Positions 24,856 through 34,730 of a DNA stretch of 64,000 nucleotides are shown here, piece after piece. Under the pieces are notes generated by a model. That model saw only the letters and a program-made list of their open reading frames with translations. It was not told where the DNA came from and searched no databases. Source of the stretch: Acinetobacter lanii (GTDB lineage: Bacteria > Pseudomonadota > Gammaproteobacteria > Pseudomonadales > Moraxellaceae); NCBI RefSeq assembly GCF_011578285.1, contig NZ_CP049916.1:372001-436000 (forward strand), given 5' to 3'. The position numbers and the translations under genes were made by a program. How positions within the stretch are numbered: position 1 is the first letter of the stretch; every line of letters begins with the position of its first letter.

Positions 24856-26899
24856 ATACATACGCATAGCGCGGTGCTTCCGGTAACCAACGTTTCAGCA
24901 AGGCTTCAGCCTGTTCCGGAAAGTCTTTGAGTACCTGTGCGGCGACATAATGCGCTTGAGTCAGTAGGTGATCATCACGTTCGAGTTTAGCGACGCGAAA
25001 GCCCATATCACCGGTTTGTTTGGTGCCTAATAATTCACCCGGTCCACGAATTTCTAAATCCTTTTCTGCAATTAAAAAGCCGTCATTGGTTTCACGCATG
25101 ATGCGTAGACGCTCCTGTCCATTTTGCGATAAAGGGGTTTTATAAACTAAGGCACAGAAACTGGCTGTTGAACCTCGTCCAACCCGACCGCGAAGCTGAT
25201 GCAGTTGTGATAGACCTAAACGTTCTGCATTTTCAATCACCATGATAGAGGCATTGGGCACATCGACCCCGACTTCAATCACGGTCGTGGCAATCAGTAG
25301 TTGTAGTTGATTGTCTTTAAACTGTTGCATCACTGCTTGCTTTTCATCAGCTTTCATTTTGCCATGCACTAAACCAATATTGAGTTCAGGAAAGCGTTCT
25401 TTGATTTCTGCATAGGTGGCTTCAGCAGCTTGCGCATCTAAAGTTTCCGATTGTTCAACCAAAGTGCAGACCCAATAGGCTTGTTTACCTTCAGCACAGT
25501 TCGATGCAATGCGTTGTAAGACTTGCTCACGCCGATCCAATGGAATGGTCACGGTTTGAATCGGCGTTCGACCCGGGGGCAATTCATCAATCACTGAGGT
25601 GTCAAGGTCACCATAAGCAGACATGGCTAAGGTGCGCGGAATCGGGGTGGCAGTCATCACCAATTGGTGCGGTGTGGTGTTGTCGCTCCCTTTATTACGT
25701 AAAGCTAAGCGTTGATCGACACCAAAACGATGTTGTTCATCAATAATCACCAGTCCCAGTTTGGAAAACTGTACATTGTCCTGAAACAGCGCATGTGTTC
25801 CTACCACCAATTGGGCTGAACCTTCTTGAATGCTTTGTTCTGCTAATGCACGTGCTTTGCCTTTTTGCTTGCCTGACAGCCATGACACCGCAATGCCTAA
25901 AGGTTCAAACCATTTTTTAAAATTCAAATAATGCTGTTCAGCTAAGATTTCTGTCGGTGCCATCAGTGCCACTTGCCAACCTTCTTCAAGTGCATGACAC
26001 GCCGCAATCCCTGCAACCAGTGTTTTGCCAGCACCAACATCGCCTTGTACTAAACGGAGCATCGGTTTGTTTTGTTTGAGGTCTTTGGCAATTTCATTGG
26101 ATACCCGTTTTTGCGCATGGGTCATTTCAAAGGGCAGGCTAGACAGCAACTGTTTGGCAAAGCTCTGACTCGGTGAAAAAGCCGGCGCTGAAATCTGTTG
26201 AATAAAGGCACGGCGGGTTAGCATGCTGACTTGATGGGCCACCAATTCCTCAAAAATCAAACGTTGCTGTGCAGGGTGCGCACCTTGAGCCAATTGCACC
26301 ATATTGGCGTTGAGGGGAGGGTGATGGATGTATGCCAACGCTTGTTTTAGTGCATAGCCATTGGTGAATTTTTCAGGCAAGAGTTCAGGTAGATCATCAC
26401 TGTGCTGAATCAAGGCCTGTTTGACATATTCACGCAGTTTAGGCTGAGTCAGACCGTCTGTTGCAGGGTAAATGGCCGTGAGTTGTGTTTGCGGAAGGGG
26501 CGTATGCTCGGTAATGAGTTGAATTTCAGGGTGATACATTTCCAAGCCACGGGCACCAACACGGACTTCACCAAAGACACGCAAACGGTTGCCGGCTTTG
26601 GCACGATCCATCAAAGCTTTATAAATATGATAAAAGCGTAAAGTGACTTTACCAAAATCATCCTGCAATAAAATGGCCATCGATTTACGTTTGCCCGGTG
26701 GCATATCTATAGATGCAACGATGCCTTCGAGTAAATAGCTTCGACCGACCTGTAGTTGATTCATCGGGACAATGGTGCTGCGATCTTCGTAGTCACGTGG
26801 CAGATGAAACAACAAATCATCTGTGGTGAAAATATTGAGTTTCTCTAGTAATGCTGCTGAGGCATTACCCACGCCTTGCAACTGATGGACTGCAGCCAT
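24854..26899 (-). CDS. recG: ATP-dependent DNA helicase RecG
   Basis: 681-residue branch-migration helicase that remodels stalled forks and Holliday junctions. The N-terminal wedge domain is an OB fold (GRSYLLEGIVASIDMPPGKR region). Walker A is GDVGAGKT (residues 286-293), the Walker B box is IIDEQHRFG, and motif III is TATPIPRTL. IEVGVDVPNA, QLHQLRGRVGRG and the C-terminal DLEIRGPGELLG are the family-specific motifs. The length fits the family. It lies between plsB and comF on the minus strand. Confidence 0.97.
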   Translation of the reverse strand: MAAVHQLQGVGNASAALLEKLNIFTTDDLLFHLPRDYEDRSTIVPMNQLQVGRSYLLEGIVASIDMPPGKRKSMAILLQDDFGKVTLRFYHIYKALMDRAKAGNRLRVFGEVRVGARGLEMYHPEIQLITEHTPLPQTQLTAIYPATDGLTQPKLREYVKQALIQHSDDLPELLPEKFTNGYALKQALAYIHHPPLNANMVQLAQGAHPAQQRLIFEELVAHQVSMLTRRAFIQQISAPAFSPSQSFAKQLLSSLPFEMTHAQKRVSNEIAKDLKQNKPMLRLVQGDVGAGKTLVAGIAACHALEEGWQVALMAPTEILAEQHYLNFKKWFEPLGIAVSWLSGKQKGKARALAEQSIQEGSAQLVVGTHALFQDNVQFSKLGLVIIDEQHRFGVDQRLALRNKGSDNTTPHQLVMTATPIPRTLAMSAYGDLDTSVIDELPPGRTPIQTVTIPLDRREQVLQRIASNCAEGKQAYWVCTLVEQSETLDAQAAEATYAEIKERFPELNIGLVHGKMKADEKQAVMQQFKDNQLQLLIATTVIEVGVDVPNASIMVIENAERLGLSQLHQLRGRVGRGSTASFCALVYKTPLSQNGQERLRIMRETNDGFLIAEKDLEIRGPGELLGTKQTGDMGFRVAKLERDDHLLTQAHYVAAQVLKDFPEQAEALLKRWLPEAPRYAYV

Positions 26900-27057
26900 G
26901 TCCCCTCGATGTCTATTGTTATACGAAAAGTATCATTGAATTTTAAATTAACACATCAAAACAGTCGATCAAAGTGGTTCAGGCCTGATTGGCCCATGAT
27001 TCACGTGGAACACAATGTTTTATAGAGAAATTTCTGAGTCTTTAGTCTGAAAATGAA

Positions 27058-27081
27058 CCAACCGCTCAAGTGAGCGGTTGG
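27058..27081 (-). terminator. Hairpin downstream of plsB
   Basis: Perfect 11-bp arms CCAACCGCTCA (27058-27068) and TGAGCGGTTGG (27071-27081) with a 2-nt formal loop. The minus-strand tail is TTCATTTT, so it is a likely terminator of moderate strength, 27 nt past the plsB stop. Confidence 0.7.
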
Positions 27082-27108
27082 TAGCTTCAAAATGAGTTTA
27101 AAGACAGA

Positions 27109-29682
27109 TTATTTTTTCTTGCGCTTTAAACGTTTCTTGGCTTGTTGTTCTGCCACGGCATCGAGGGCATGTTTCAGTTCTTCATCGGTAAATGAGGTGA
27201 TGTGTTGCAACATTTGCAAAGTCACATCATCCAAAACCAAGTTGGCATATTGCGCGACATTTTTAAAATTGTCATCAAACACGATTGCGCCATCTTCATT
27301 GGTATTGATGTAATTTTGCTGAGTCAGGACTTTGATAAAACTTTGGAACAATGCTTTGTCAAAGAATTCAGGTGAATTGAACTCATACAATACTGACAAG
27401 CGTTGACCCAATAAATGACTGAGATCTTCGACTTGCTTGGTCGAGATATTGCCTGAACCACGTTGAGTGATCAGCGCAAGCGTCATGTAATAGCGCTCAA
27501 TACTTTGCATCACAGGCGCTGCCAAGACTTGCAGTTGATTATGCTCTTCCGTATTGGGTGCAGGGCTGCATAAGTTGCCTTGTTCATCAATCGTAATTAG
27601 ATGAGCATTCACCAAGCCTTCAACATATTTACAGATTTGCTCTTCTAATTCTTCATCGCTCCATTTCAGGAACAGTTCCGCTTTTAAGAATGGATAGAGT
27701 GTTCCAATCACATTGATCAAATCGGACTGACTGATTTTACCGTTATGCTCGACCATAGAGGCAATCAGCGATGGCAATACATAAGCATGCAAAATATTAT
27801 TGCGGAAATAGGTCAACAGCACCGCTTGATTATCTTCAATCGCAATAATGTCACCCAAAACATGCTTTACACGTTTGATCAGTTTGAGTTTTAAACCATA
27901 AGCAATGATTTCTTTACCTGACAATGGCGTGACTTGCATGCGATGGTCATATGGCAATGCAGTCAATAAATCACGATAGGTATCAAGCTGTTTAATACAG
28001 ATTTCTTCATCAAGGGTGTGTTTGGTAGTCGCCAATAAAATCAGCGATAACAACGACACTGGATTAATCACTGCAGCACGGTTAATATTTTCCAAAATCA
28101 CTTTGGCTGAACTATTTACAGCATCGGATACTTCTTGAGGAACAGGGTCATCATTGTTTTCAATTTTGATTTGATCTGCGCCGTGCTGTTTTAGCATGTC
28201 ATCGAGGAATACAGGTTCACCGAAATTGACATGGACTTTACCGAAGATGCGTTCAATTTTACGTAAAGTTTTTAAAATGCCAAAAACCGATTCCGCTTCT
28301 TTCGGTTTACCATTCATTTCACCCACATAGGTTGCACCTTCCATCAGGCGTTCATAGCCAAAATAGGTCGGCACGAAGGCAATCGGTTTGGCACGACCAC
28401 GTAAATGGCTATGCACTGTCATCGCGAGCATACCCGTCTTTGGTGGCAGTAGACGACCGGTACGTGAACGCCCGCCTTCAATGAAATATTCAAGTGGGGT
28501 ATTGCGGTTTAAAATACTAAACAAATATTCTTTAAACACGGTGGTATATAAAGCATTGCCACGGAAAGTACGGCGAATAAAGAATGCACCACCCCCCCGT
28601 AAAATTTGCCCAACAAACGGCATATTTAAGTTATCGCCGGCAGCGATATACGGCACCATCATGCCACGGTTATAAATCACATAAGACAGCAACAGATAAT
28701 CGATATGACTACGGTGACACGGCGTATAAATAATTTCGTAGTCTTTGGCCAGTTCACGTACAGTGTTGAAGTTATGCACTTCAACGCCGTCATACAGTTG
28801 TGTCCATAAGCGTGTTAAGGCTTGTTCGGCAAAACGCACGGTTGAATGCGAGTAATCTGAGGCAATTTCATTGACATAGCCAATCGCACGGCGTTCTGCT
28901 TCAACCATACTAATTTTAGAGCGAATACTTTCTTTACGAATGCCATCTTTGACATCCTCAGACTTAATCACCGATTGCATCACATTGCGACGATCAGACA
29001 CATCGGGGCCAAGCACCACTTCACGTTGACGGTCTAAGTAATCATTCAGTTGATTGACGATATAGGTCGCAGGGGACAAATTCGGATGCGTGACTTTGGC
29101 ATAGTTGACCAATTCACGTAATGATTTTGGCTCATGGAACTCTAAAAAAGACTGGCGGCCATGTAGACCAATATTCATCAATTGTTTCACCGTACTCGGT
29201 GTCGCCCAAGTGTCGGTGAACAGCAATTTAAACCATGAATCTTCTTTATCGGGTGAACGTCCCCACAGGACTGTCACCGGAACCAATTCAATATCGTAAT
29301 CGGGATGTTTGTCTAAAAGTTCAATCAGGCGCAGCAGACGTGGCGGAAAAGCATGCGGCGGTGGATTGAGCAGATTGGTTTCATCCTGATGCTGTAAAAA
29401 CAACACTGCTGCTTTTTCTTTTTGTTCGCCAATAATTAAAGGATCAAGTGCTGGTGCAAGTTTTAAACGACGGGTTTCGCCATCGACCACCAAAGCATTA
29501 CTTTTAGAATAATTCTGTAACACATAGCACACCACTTTCTTTAACGGTTCTGCGCCACTGTCTTGACTGTCTAGTGCTGGGGTTTCAGTTGGAACCTCTC
29601 CAAGAACATGCGGTGTTACTACAAGGTCAAGCAGCTTACTTGAAAGCCGACGATATATTTGACCAAAGCCACTCTTGGACAT
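27109..29682 (-). CDS. plsB: Glycerol-3-phosphate 1-O-acyltransferase PlsB
   Basis: 857-residue membrane-associated enzyme that adds the first acyl chain to glycerol 3-phosphate in phospholipid synthesis. The acyltransferase motif HRSHID is at residues 323-328, followed by FFIRR, the EGGRSRTGRLLPPK substrate-binding motif and the IAFVPTYFGYERL motif. The length exceeds E. coli PlsB (807) by about 50 residues. The protein ends in a very basic KKRLKRKKK tail. It is divergent from tesB. Confidence 0.95.
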   Translation of the reverse strand: MSKSGFGQIYRRLSSKLLDLVVTPHVLGEVPTETPALDSQDSGAEPLKKVVCYVLQNYSKSNALVVDGETRRLKLAPALDPLIIGEQKEKAAVLFLQHQDETNLLNPPPHAFPPRLLRLIELLDKHPDYDIELVPVTVLWGRSPDKEDSWFKLLFTDTWATPSTVKQLMNIGLHGRQSFLEFHEPKSLRELVNYAKVTHPNLSPATYIVNQLNDYLDRQREVVLGPDVSDRRNVMQSVIKSEDVKDGIRKESIRSKISMVEAERRAIGYVNEIASDYSHSTVRFAEQALTRLWTQLYDGVEVHNFNTVRELAKDYEIIYTPCHRSHIDYLLLSYVIYNRGMMVPYIAAGDNLNMPFVGQILRGGGAFFIRRTFRGNALYTTVFKEYLFSILNRNTPLEYFIEGGRSRTGRLLPPKTGMLAMTVHSHLRGRAKPIAFVPTYFGYERLMEGATYVGEMNGKPKEAESVFGILKTLRKIERIFGKVHVNFGEPVFLDDMLKQHGADQIKIENNDDPVPQEVSDAVNSSAKVILENINRAAVINPVSLLSLILLATTKHTLDEEICIKQLDTYRDLLTALPYDHRMQVTPLSGKEIIAYGLKLKLIKRVKHVLGDIIAIEDNQAVLLTYFRNNILHAYVLPSLIASMVEHNGKISQSDLINVIGTLYPFLKAELFLKWSDEELEEQICKYVEGLVNAHLITIDEQGNLCSPAPNTEEHNQLQVLAAPVMQSIERYYMTLALITQRGSGNISTKQVEDLSHLLGQRLSVLYEFNSPEFFDKALFQSFIKVLTQQNYINTNEDGAIVFDDNFKNVAQYANLVLDDVTLQMLQHITSFTDEELKHALDAVAEQQAKKRLKRKKK

Positions 29683-29985
29683 AACTACTCCTAAGCTAAG
29701 ACAGAAAACGCAGAACTACGAATGCGGGCGATTATTTTCTTCAATATGACGCCAAAACAATATGTCATTTTCTAACAAATTGCATGAAAGTTGGTAGATT
29801 TTATCGTTAAAAATCGTATTTTTAGTGATTTTAGTAAAACAATAAGCGGACACTGGAGTCAGCCAAAGTTGCAATCTTGGCTTAAAAATTATGGCAATAT
29901 AGGGGCAATAAACGTAAACCCTTGCTTGAACATGCTTATTTTAAAAGTATCTTCAATAGAAGGGGCGACACAGTATAGGTTGGAT
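29683..29985 (+). other. plsB/tesB divergent intergenic region
   Basis: About 300 nt. The tesB frame stays open through it (from 29791), but the 65 extra residues show no family similarity. A hairpin with AGCCAA/TTGGCT arms lies near 29861-29882. A weak candidate tesB promoter is TTGAAC (29926-29931), 16-nt spacer, TATCTT (29948-29953). Confidence 0.4.
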
Positions 29986-30861
29986 ATGAATAATTTAACG
30001 CAAGAACTTGTTGATTTACTCACACTTGAAAAACTCGAAGAACATATTTTCCGTGGCAAAAGCTTAAATTTAGTGGGGAAACGTGTCTTTGGTGGGCAGG
30101 TTTTGGGTCAAGCACTTCGTGCGGCTTCCTATACCACGGATCGTCCTGCACATTCCTTGCATGCTTACTTTCTATATGGCGGAGATGTGAATGCACCGAT
30201 CGTGTATGAAGTGGATAAGTTGCGTGATGGCAAAAGTTTCGTGAGTCGCCAAGTGCGTGCGATTCAACATGGGCGCACCATTTTCTCTGCCATGGTGTCA
30301 TTTGCGACACCGGAAGAGGGCTTGGATTATCAAATTTCTGAACCTGAATATCCGGCACCCGAAGAACTAAAATCTGAACAAGATTTAAAAGAAAATATCA
30401 TTAGTTTTGTGCCCGAAAATATTCGTACCGCATTTATGCGCGAACGTCATATTGAAATTCGCCCAGTGTCAGTCAGCAATCCGTTTAAACCACAGCCTGA
30501 GTCGCCATCGTATGCGCATTATTTACGTACGCATGAGAAATTGCCTGCTCAGGTGGCAGATGATATTTCTTTGAACCAAGCGATTGTGGCGTTCTATTCA
30601 GACTATACCTTGATGATGTCGGCACTGCGTCCGCATGGGATTAATTATCTCACGCCAAGTTTGCAGTGTGCCAGCATTGACCACAGCATCTATTTCCATA
30701 AACCGCTGAAAGCAGACGATTGGATTTTATATGACATGGATGCCACCGTGAGTGCGAGTTCGCGTGGTTTGAACTTCGGTCGCATGTGGCAAAATGGTCA
30801 ATTGGTGTGTAGTACCACCCAAGAAGGCTTGATGCGTTTAAGAGAAATCGAACCGCAGTAA
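29986..30861 (+). CDS. tesB: Acyl-CoA thioesterase II
   Basis: 291-residue double hot-dog thioesterase that hydrolyses medium- and long-chain acyl-CoA. The catalytic Asp, Thr and Gln known from E. coli TesB can be placed in CASIDHSIYFHKP, DATVSASSRG and STTQEGLMR. FRGKSLNLVGKRVFGGQVLG and HSLHAYFLYGGD form the first hot-dog domain. I place the start at the ATG at 29986, where the family begins; the frame upstream is open but unrelated. It ends before a strong terminator. Confidence 0.95.
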   Translation: MNNLTQELVDLLTLEKLEEHIFRGKSLNLVGKRVFGGQVLGQALRAASYTTDRPAHSLHAYFLYGGDVNAPIVYEVDKLRDGKSFVSRQVRAIQHGRTIFSAMVSFATPEEGLDYQISEPEYPAPEELKSEQDLKENIISFVPENIRTAFMRERHIEIRPVSVSNPFKPQPESPSYAHYLRTHEKLPAQVADDISLNQAIVAFYSDYTLMMSALRPHGINYLTPSLQCASIDHSIYFHKPLKADDWILYDMDATVSASSRGLNFGRMWQNGQLVCSTTQEGLMRLREIEPQ

Positions 30862-30891
30862 ACATATCTGAACTACACGATACGAATTTTG

Positions 30892-30921
30892 AAAAAGCCC
30901 TAAGATGATTTAGGGCTTTTT
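30892..30921 (+). terminator. Terminator of tesB
   Basis: 12-bp stem AAAAAGCCCTAA (30892-30903) with its complement (30910-30921) and a 6-nt loop, ending in T5. Confidence 0.92.
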
Positions 30922-31055
30922 ATGTCGTAGATTCATATTCAAAGTGGAGCATCATCAATCCCATTTTAATGCTGAGCCATGCACAAAAAATATCTCGATT
31001 CAAAATAGACGGCATGGCATAGTGCATCTAGGATTTTAAAATAAAACATCATGCT

Positions 31056-32315
31056 ATGAGCTTAAACACGCAAATTTTGATTGCCGCGATATTCGGCGTC
31101 GCATTTGGATTTTTCCTCAATCTTTTCCCTGAAACTGGATTTTTTACAGGCAGTATTTATGGTTTAAGTATTTTAAGTAGCATCTTTATTGGCTTACTTA
31201 AACTGTTGCTGATTCCACTCATTTTTAGCTCGATTGTGGTGGGTGTATCCAATTTACAATCCGGTGGTCAATTGGGCAAAACTTGGAAAATTACCCTAGC
31301 GTGTTGTGTCACCACAACCACTTTGGCGCTGATTCTCGGTTTAAGTTGTGCGCACTTATTTGATGTGGGTAAAGGGGTCGACATCAGTTTATTTCAAGAT
31401 GCAATGACCCAACATCAAACGCCCGATACCTTAACGCCGTCTTCATTTTTTACCAATTTTATTCAAAATACCCTGATTAATCCGTTTAAAGCTTTTGCCG
31501 AAGGCAATGTCTTGGCAGTGGTGGTATTTGCCTTGATGATTGGCGTGGCATTGGTCAAAGGCGGAGAAAAATTTTCAACGGTAAAAGCACTGAGTCAGCA
31601 AGTGTTTGACATCATGATGCTGATGATTGGCTGGGTGATGAAACTGGCACCCCTCGGCATTTTTGCCTTACTGGCAAAACTGATTGCCACTGAAGATGTT
31701 TCGGTACTAAGCCGTTTGGCTGAGTTTGCTGCGGTGGTCACAGGCACCACTATTTTTCATGGTGTAGTGGTGTTGCCATTACTGCTTTGGATCTTTGGCA
31801 AGATGAGTCCGGTGACGTTCTTTAAGGGCACACGTACCGCACTGATTACCGCTTTTGCCACCAGTTCAAGTTCAGCGACCATGCCACTTTCGATGAAATG
31901 TGCGCAGGAAAATTTAGGCGTGCGTCCACAAACCGCAGGCTTTGTGATTCCACTTGGTACACAGTTGAATATGGATGGTACAGCACTGTATGAAGCTGCA
32001 GCAGCGCTGTTTATCGCGAACTTGATGGGTTTGGATTTAAGTATCAGTCAGCAATTGATTGTGTGTCTGACCGCGATGATTGCATCATTGGGTGCTCCCG
32101 GCATTCCAAGTGCAGGCATGGTGACCATGATTATGGTCTTGCAATCTGTTGGTTTACCTGCAGAAGCCATTGCAATTCTACTGCCGATCGATCGTTTATT
32201 GGATACTGTGCGTACCGTGGTTAATGTACAAGGTGATATGATGATTAGTGTGGTGGTTGATCGTTATACCAATGAAAATGATGCGATTGTGAAAGAGGGC
32301 AATAAAGCGGTTTAA
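31056..32315 (+). CDS. Dicarboxylate/amino acid:cation symporter
   Basis: 419-residue inner-membrane transporter of the DAACS (GltP/DctA) family with about eight transmembrane helices and two re-entrant loops. The Ser-rich motif TSSSSATMPLS and the following GTQLNMDGTALYEA are the substrate/cation-binding signatures. SLGAPGIPSAGMV forms the second hairpin loop and ILLPIDRLLDTVRTVVNVQGD contains the conserved Asp and Arg/Asn residues. The substrate (glutamate, aspartate, serine or C4-dicarboxylate) cannot be decided here. It is monocistronic. Confidence 0.92.
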   Translation: MSLNTQILIAAIFGVAFGFFLNLFPETGFFTGSIYGLSILSSIFIGLLKLLLIPLIFSSIVVGVSNLQSGGQLGKTWKITLACCVTTTTLALILGLSCAHLFDVGKGVDISLFQDAMTQHQTPDTLTPSSFFTNFIQNTLINPFKAFAEGNVLAVVVFALMIGVALVKGGEKFSTVKALSQQVFDIMMLMIGWVMKLAPLGIFALLAKLIATEDVSVLSRLAEFAAVVTGTTIFHGVVVLPLLLWIFGKMSPVTFFKGTRTALITAFATSSSSATMPLSMKCAQENLGVRPQTAGFVIPLGTQLNMDGTALYEAAAALFIANLMGLDLSISQQLIVCLTAMIASLGAPGIPSAGMVTMIMVLQSVGLPAEAIAILLPIDRLLDTVRTVVNVQGDMMISVVVDRYTNENDAIVKEGNKAV

Positions 32316-32390
32316 GCATTAGTTCTAGATTGGATAAATTTGAATTGCTTTGCTCGCATCACTTTATAAACACATAGTAAACAAGACAAT

Positions 32391-32419
32391 AAAAAAGCAG
32401 GGTGAACCTGCTTTTTTTT
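32391..32419. terminator. Bidirectional terminator between the symporter and PF10118 gene
   Basis: Stem GCAGG (32397-32401) with CCTGC (32407-32411) extended by A6/T8 flanks, 5-nt loop. It serves the plus-strand symporter and the convergent minus-strand gene. Confidence 0.9.
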
Positions 32420-32443
32420 ATGCTTGAAATTTAACTATTCAAC

Positions 32444-33394
32444 TTATGCTGCGACTTTGGGTAAAGCACGTTTTGCAGCAGGAGAGTTGTCTAGATAGGC
32501 AATCGCATCTTCGGTTTTTGCTTCATGTACAGGGTCATACCACGGCATTAAATAGCCCAATTGTTGTGAAACCAACCACAGTGGATGCGGTAAAACACGA
32601 TTGTCTTTTTGCGCAATACGCGCCCACTCACGCCAAATCCAAGGTTTATACACCGCAGGTTGGATTGAAGCATAACGTGGGTCTTGGCTCATGATATGCG
32701 CTGCACCATCCACCCATAAACCCAGCACGGCTGCAATCACAATCACACTTTGATAATAACGTGAAATATAACCACCACCTAAATGACGGTATAAATCAAA
32801 AGCCACAGTACGGTGTTCAATTTCTTCTGCGCCGTGCCATTTGACTAAATCCAGCATATTGGCATCGGCACCGAGTTCGCCCCATTTTTTATTGTAAAGG
32901 GCATATTTACCCAGCACGCAGGTCATGTGTTCAACCGTTGCCACAATGCCTAAACGGAACAAATCCCATTGATGATCTAAAGCTTTTGGCACCTTTAGCC
33001 CCAGTGGTTGATCTGCGAGTAATTTGCCAAACAGGAAATCCATAATTTTTAGGTTACGTTCGATATCAATGTTACGAACGGTCAAATATTCTTTATTGGC
33101 AGAGTTGTGTGCTTGCGCATGCATGGCTTCTTGACGGATAAAGGCTTTAACGTCTTCAGCGAGTTTTTCATCGGTGATTTGCGGCAGGACTTTGTTGTAT
33201 AAGCGACAAAACCAAAATTCGCCAGCCGGCAAAATATTATTAATTTCATTGATAAAATAACTGGCAAAGGGTTGTTCTGGAATCCAGTCCACCGGGGTTT
33301 GTTGCCATTCAAATTTAACTTTACGCGGTTTAATGTGATATTGAATAGATGATCCAAGCTTACTATTTCTTAATTTATCGAGTAACTTCATCAC
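32444..33394 (-). CDS. Predicted metal-dependent hydrolase (PF10118 family)
   Basis: 316 residues. It matches the all-helical PF10118 family of predicted metal-dependent hydrolases. The likely metal ligands are in FIRQEAMHAQAHNSANKEY and in KWHGAEEIEHRTVAFD, which form a ferritin-like E...ExxH...EE..EH pattern. A hydrophobic segment around residues 210-235 suggests membrane association. The natural substrate is unknown. Enzymes with this EExxH layout resemble di-iron oxygenases, so hydrolase is a family name, not a demonstrated activity. It lies downstream of yihA but behind that gene's terminator. Confidence 0.8.
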   Translation of the reverse strand: MMKLLDKLRNSKLGSSIQYHIKPRKVKFEWQQTPVDWIPEQPFASYFINEINNILPAGEFWFCRLYNKVLPQITDEKLAEDVKAFIRQEAMHAQAHNSANKEYLTVRNIDIERNLKIMDFLFGKLLADQPLGLKVPKALDHQWDLFRLGIVATVEHMTCVLGKYALYNKKWGELGADANMLDLVKWHGAEEIEHRTVAFDLYRHLGGGYISRYYQSVIVIAAVLGLWVDGAAHIMSQDPRYASIQPAVYKPWIWREWARIAQKDNRVLPHPLWLVSQQLGYLMPWYDPVHEAKTEDAIAYLDNSPAAKRALPKVAA

Positions 33395-33434
33395 ACTTTC
33401 CTAAATTATTGTTGTGATCTTCAACATTCAGTAT

Positions 33435-33473
33435 AAAAAAATGTCCCCAATTGTTATTAGCAATTGGGGACAT
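33435..33473 (-). terminator. Terminator of yihA/engB
   Basis: Perfect 13-bp stem ATGTCCCCAATTG (33441-33453) with its complement (33461-33473), 7-nt loop. On the minus strand it runs into T6 (A run 33435-33440). It lies 54 nt past the stop. Confidence 0.92.
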
Positions 33474-33527
33474 TCGTTTATCAATTTGTGTAGTTTTTTG
33501 TTAGACAAATCAAGTCAGCATCAAGGA

Positions 33528-34370
33528 TTAGCCTTTATCTTGGTTAGGCTCGCTTTCAACATCAACATCAACATCAACATCAACATCAACATCAACATCA
33601 ACCTCCTCAGCCGAAGCTTCAGGAATTTCTGACATGTCGAAGCCTTGTGGGAACTCAAGGGTGTAGTTCAAACGACCCGCCATCACGCTCGCCAATTCCT
33701 CTAAACCTTGTCGATTGAGGGATGAGAACGTTTGAATCGAGAAATTCAACTTCATTTTACGTAAGGTTTGTTGAACCTCTTGCAACACTTTCGACGCAGG
33801 ACCACGGTTCAATTTGTCAGACTTGGTCAGTAATACATGCACGAACAGTTTGCGTGAATAGGCCCATTCCAACATCATCACGTCAAAGTGTTGAAGTGGA
33901 TGACGAATGTCCATGAGTAACACCAAGCCTTGTAAGCTTTTACGGTGAATCAGGTAATTTTCTAATTCTTTTTGCCACACTAATTTCATGGCTTCAGGCA
34001 CGGCAGCATAGCCATAACCCGGCAAATCGACCAAGCGTTGGTTGGGATTGCCCAAGCTAAAGAAGTTGATCATTTGGGTACGACCCGGACGTTTAGACGC
34101 ACGAGCCAACTGTTTTTGATTGGTCAAGGCATTGATTGCACTTGATTTACCTGCATTTGAACGTCCTGCAAATGCCACTTCATACCCAGTATCTTCAACA
34201 CAGATACTCAGTTTTGGCGCACTCATCAAGAATTCAGCTTTACGCAACCAGTTGAGTGCTGAAACCGCATATTCCGTAATCGCTGGATCAGCTTTCTTTT
34301 CATAGCTAATCTTTTGTTTCGGCGCGTTTGATGTCTTCGTATTCTTAGACTTTCCACTACTGCGATGCAT
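33528..34370 (-). CDS. engB: Ribosome biogenesis GTP-binding protein YihA/YsxC (EngB)
   Basis: 280-residue GTPase of the TrmE-Era-EngA-YihA group, needed for 50S assembly. G1 is GRSNAGKSS (residues 69-77), G2 includes GRTQMINFF, G3 DLPGYG, G4 LLTKSDK, and a QTFSSLNRQG segment sits at the G5 position. The family core ends near residue 245. The remaining tail contains seven or more Asp-Val pairs in a row, encoded by a 6-bp tandem repeat, then a short acidic/amide end. Tail length is therefore likely to vary among strains. Core function should not depend on it. Confidence 0.95.
   Translation of the reverse strand: MHRSSGKSKNTKTSNAPKQKISYEKKADPAITEYAVSALNWLRKAEFLMSAPKLSICVEDTGYEVAFAGRSNAGKSSAINALTNQKQLARASKRPGRTQMINFFSLGNPNQRLVDLPGYGYAAVPEAMKLVWQKELENYLIHRKSLQGLVLLMDIRHPLQHFDVMMLEWAYSRKLFVHVLLTKSDKLNRGPASKVLQEVQQTLRKMKLNFSIQTFSSLNRQGLEELASVMAGRLNYTLEFPQGFDMSEIPEASAEEVDVDVDVDVDVDVDVESEPNQDKG
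33558..33603. repeat. Hexanucleotide tandem repeat (AACATC)7 in engB
   Basis: Seven perfect copies of AACATC plus a partial eighth, within the engB reading frame. On the coding strand each copy is GATGTT, encoding Asp-Val. The 6-bp unit keeps the frame whatever the copy number, so slippage changes only tail length. Confidence 0.97.
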
Positions 34371-34730
34371 AACTCAACTTCAATAAAATGATCAACAATC
34401 GGCATTATAAAGGAAGTCGGACCTGCGTGCGAATCTATGCGTCTGTTTCATGCGAATCGAAAACGTATTGGATGCTTATTGACCATAAAAAATAGAACAC
34501 TGCGTTTGCATTTTAATTGTTTAGTTTGACTTATGAATAATTATAATAGCGTAGAGTATATGCTAGTTTTCTTTTAGATTTTCAAAACACTCATCAATTT
34601 CAACCTGATGAATTTATCCCTTTTTTTAAAGAAATAATTCCCGAATTTTAACTTTAGAATTCAAAGTCTTGTATCTGTATGGCTGCTATTGATTGGAGAT
34701 TGGTAGTTGTTGTATGAGCAGAGGTAAATT
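34371..34730. other. Divergent engB/gcd upstream region
   Basis: 360 nt without a gene. It is AT-rich to the right of 34500. A perfect -10 hexamer TATAAT at 34542-34547 has no good -35 at 16-18 nt (nearest TTGTTT at 34517-34522, 19-nt spacer). It may be part of the gcd promoter, with a leader of about 180 nt. I see no clear operator. Confidence 0.4.

Noticed and set aside
29791..29985. 65-codon N-terminal extension of tesB
   Set aside because: No similarity to TesB. The family start aligns with the ATG at 29986.
33558..33603. Possible CRISPR-like or mobile repeat
   Set aside because: A 6-bp uninterrupted tandem repeat inside a coding frame has no spacers. The 84-bp helicase repeats are also coding and have no spacers.
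33414..33632. ORF with Ile-Asn repeats opposite engB
   Set aside because: Shadow of the hexanucleotide repeat on the non-coding strand.
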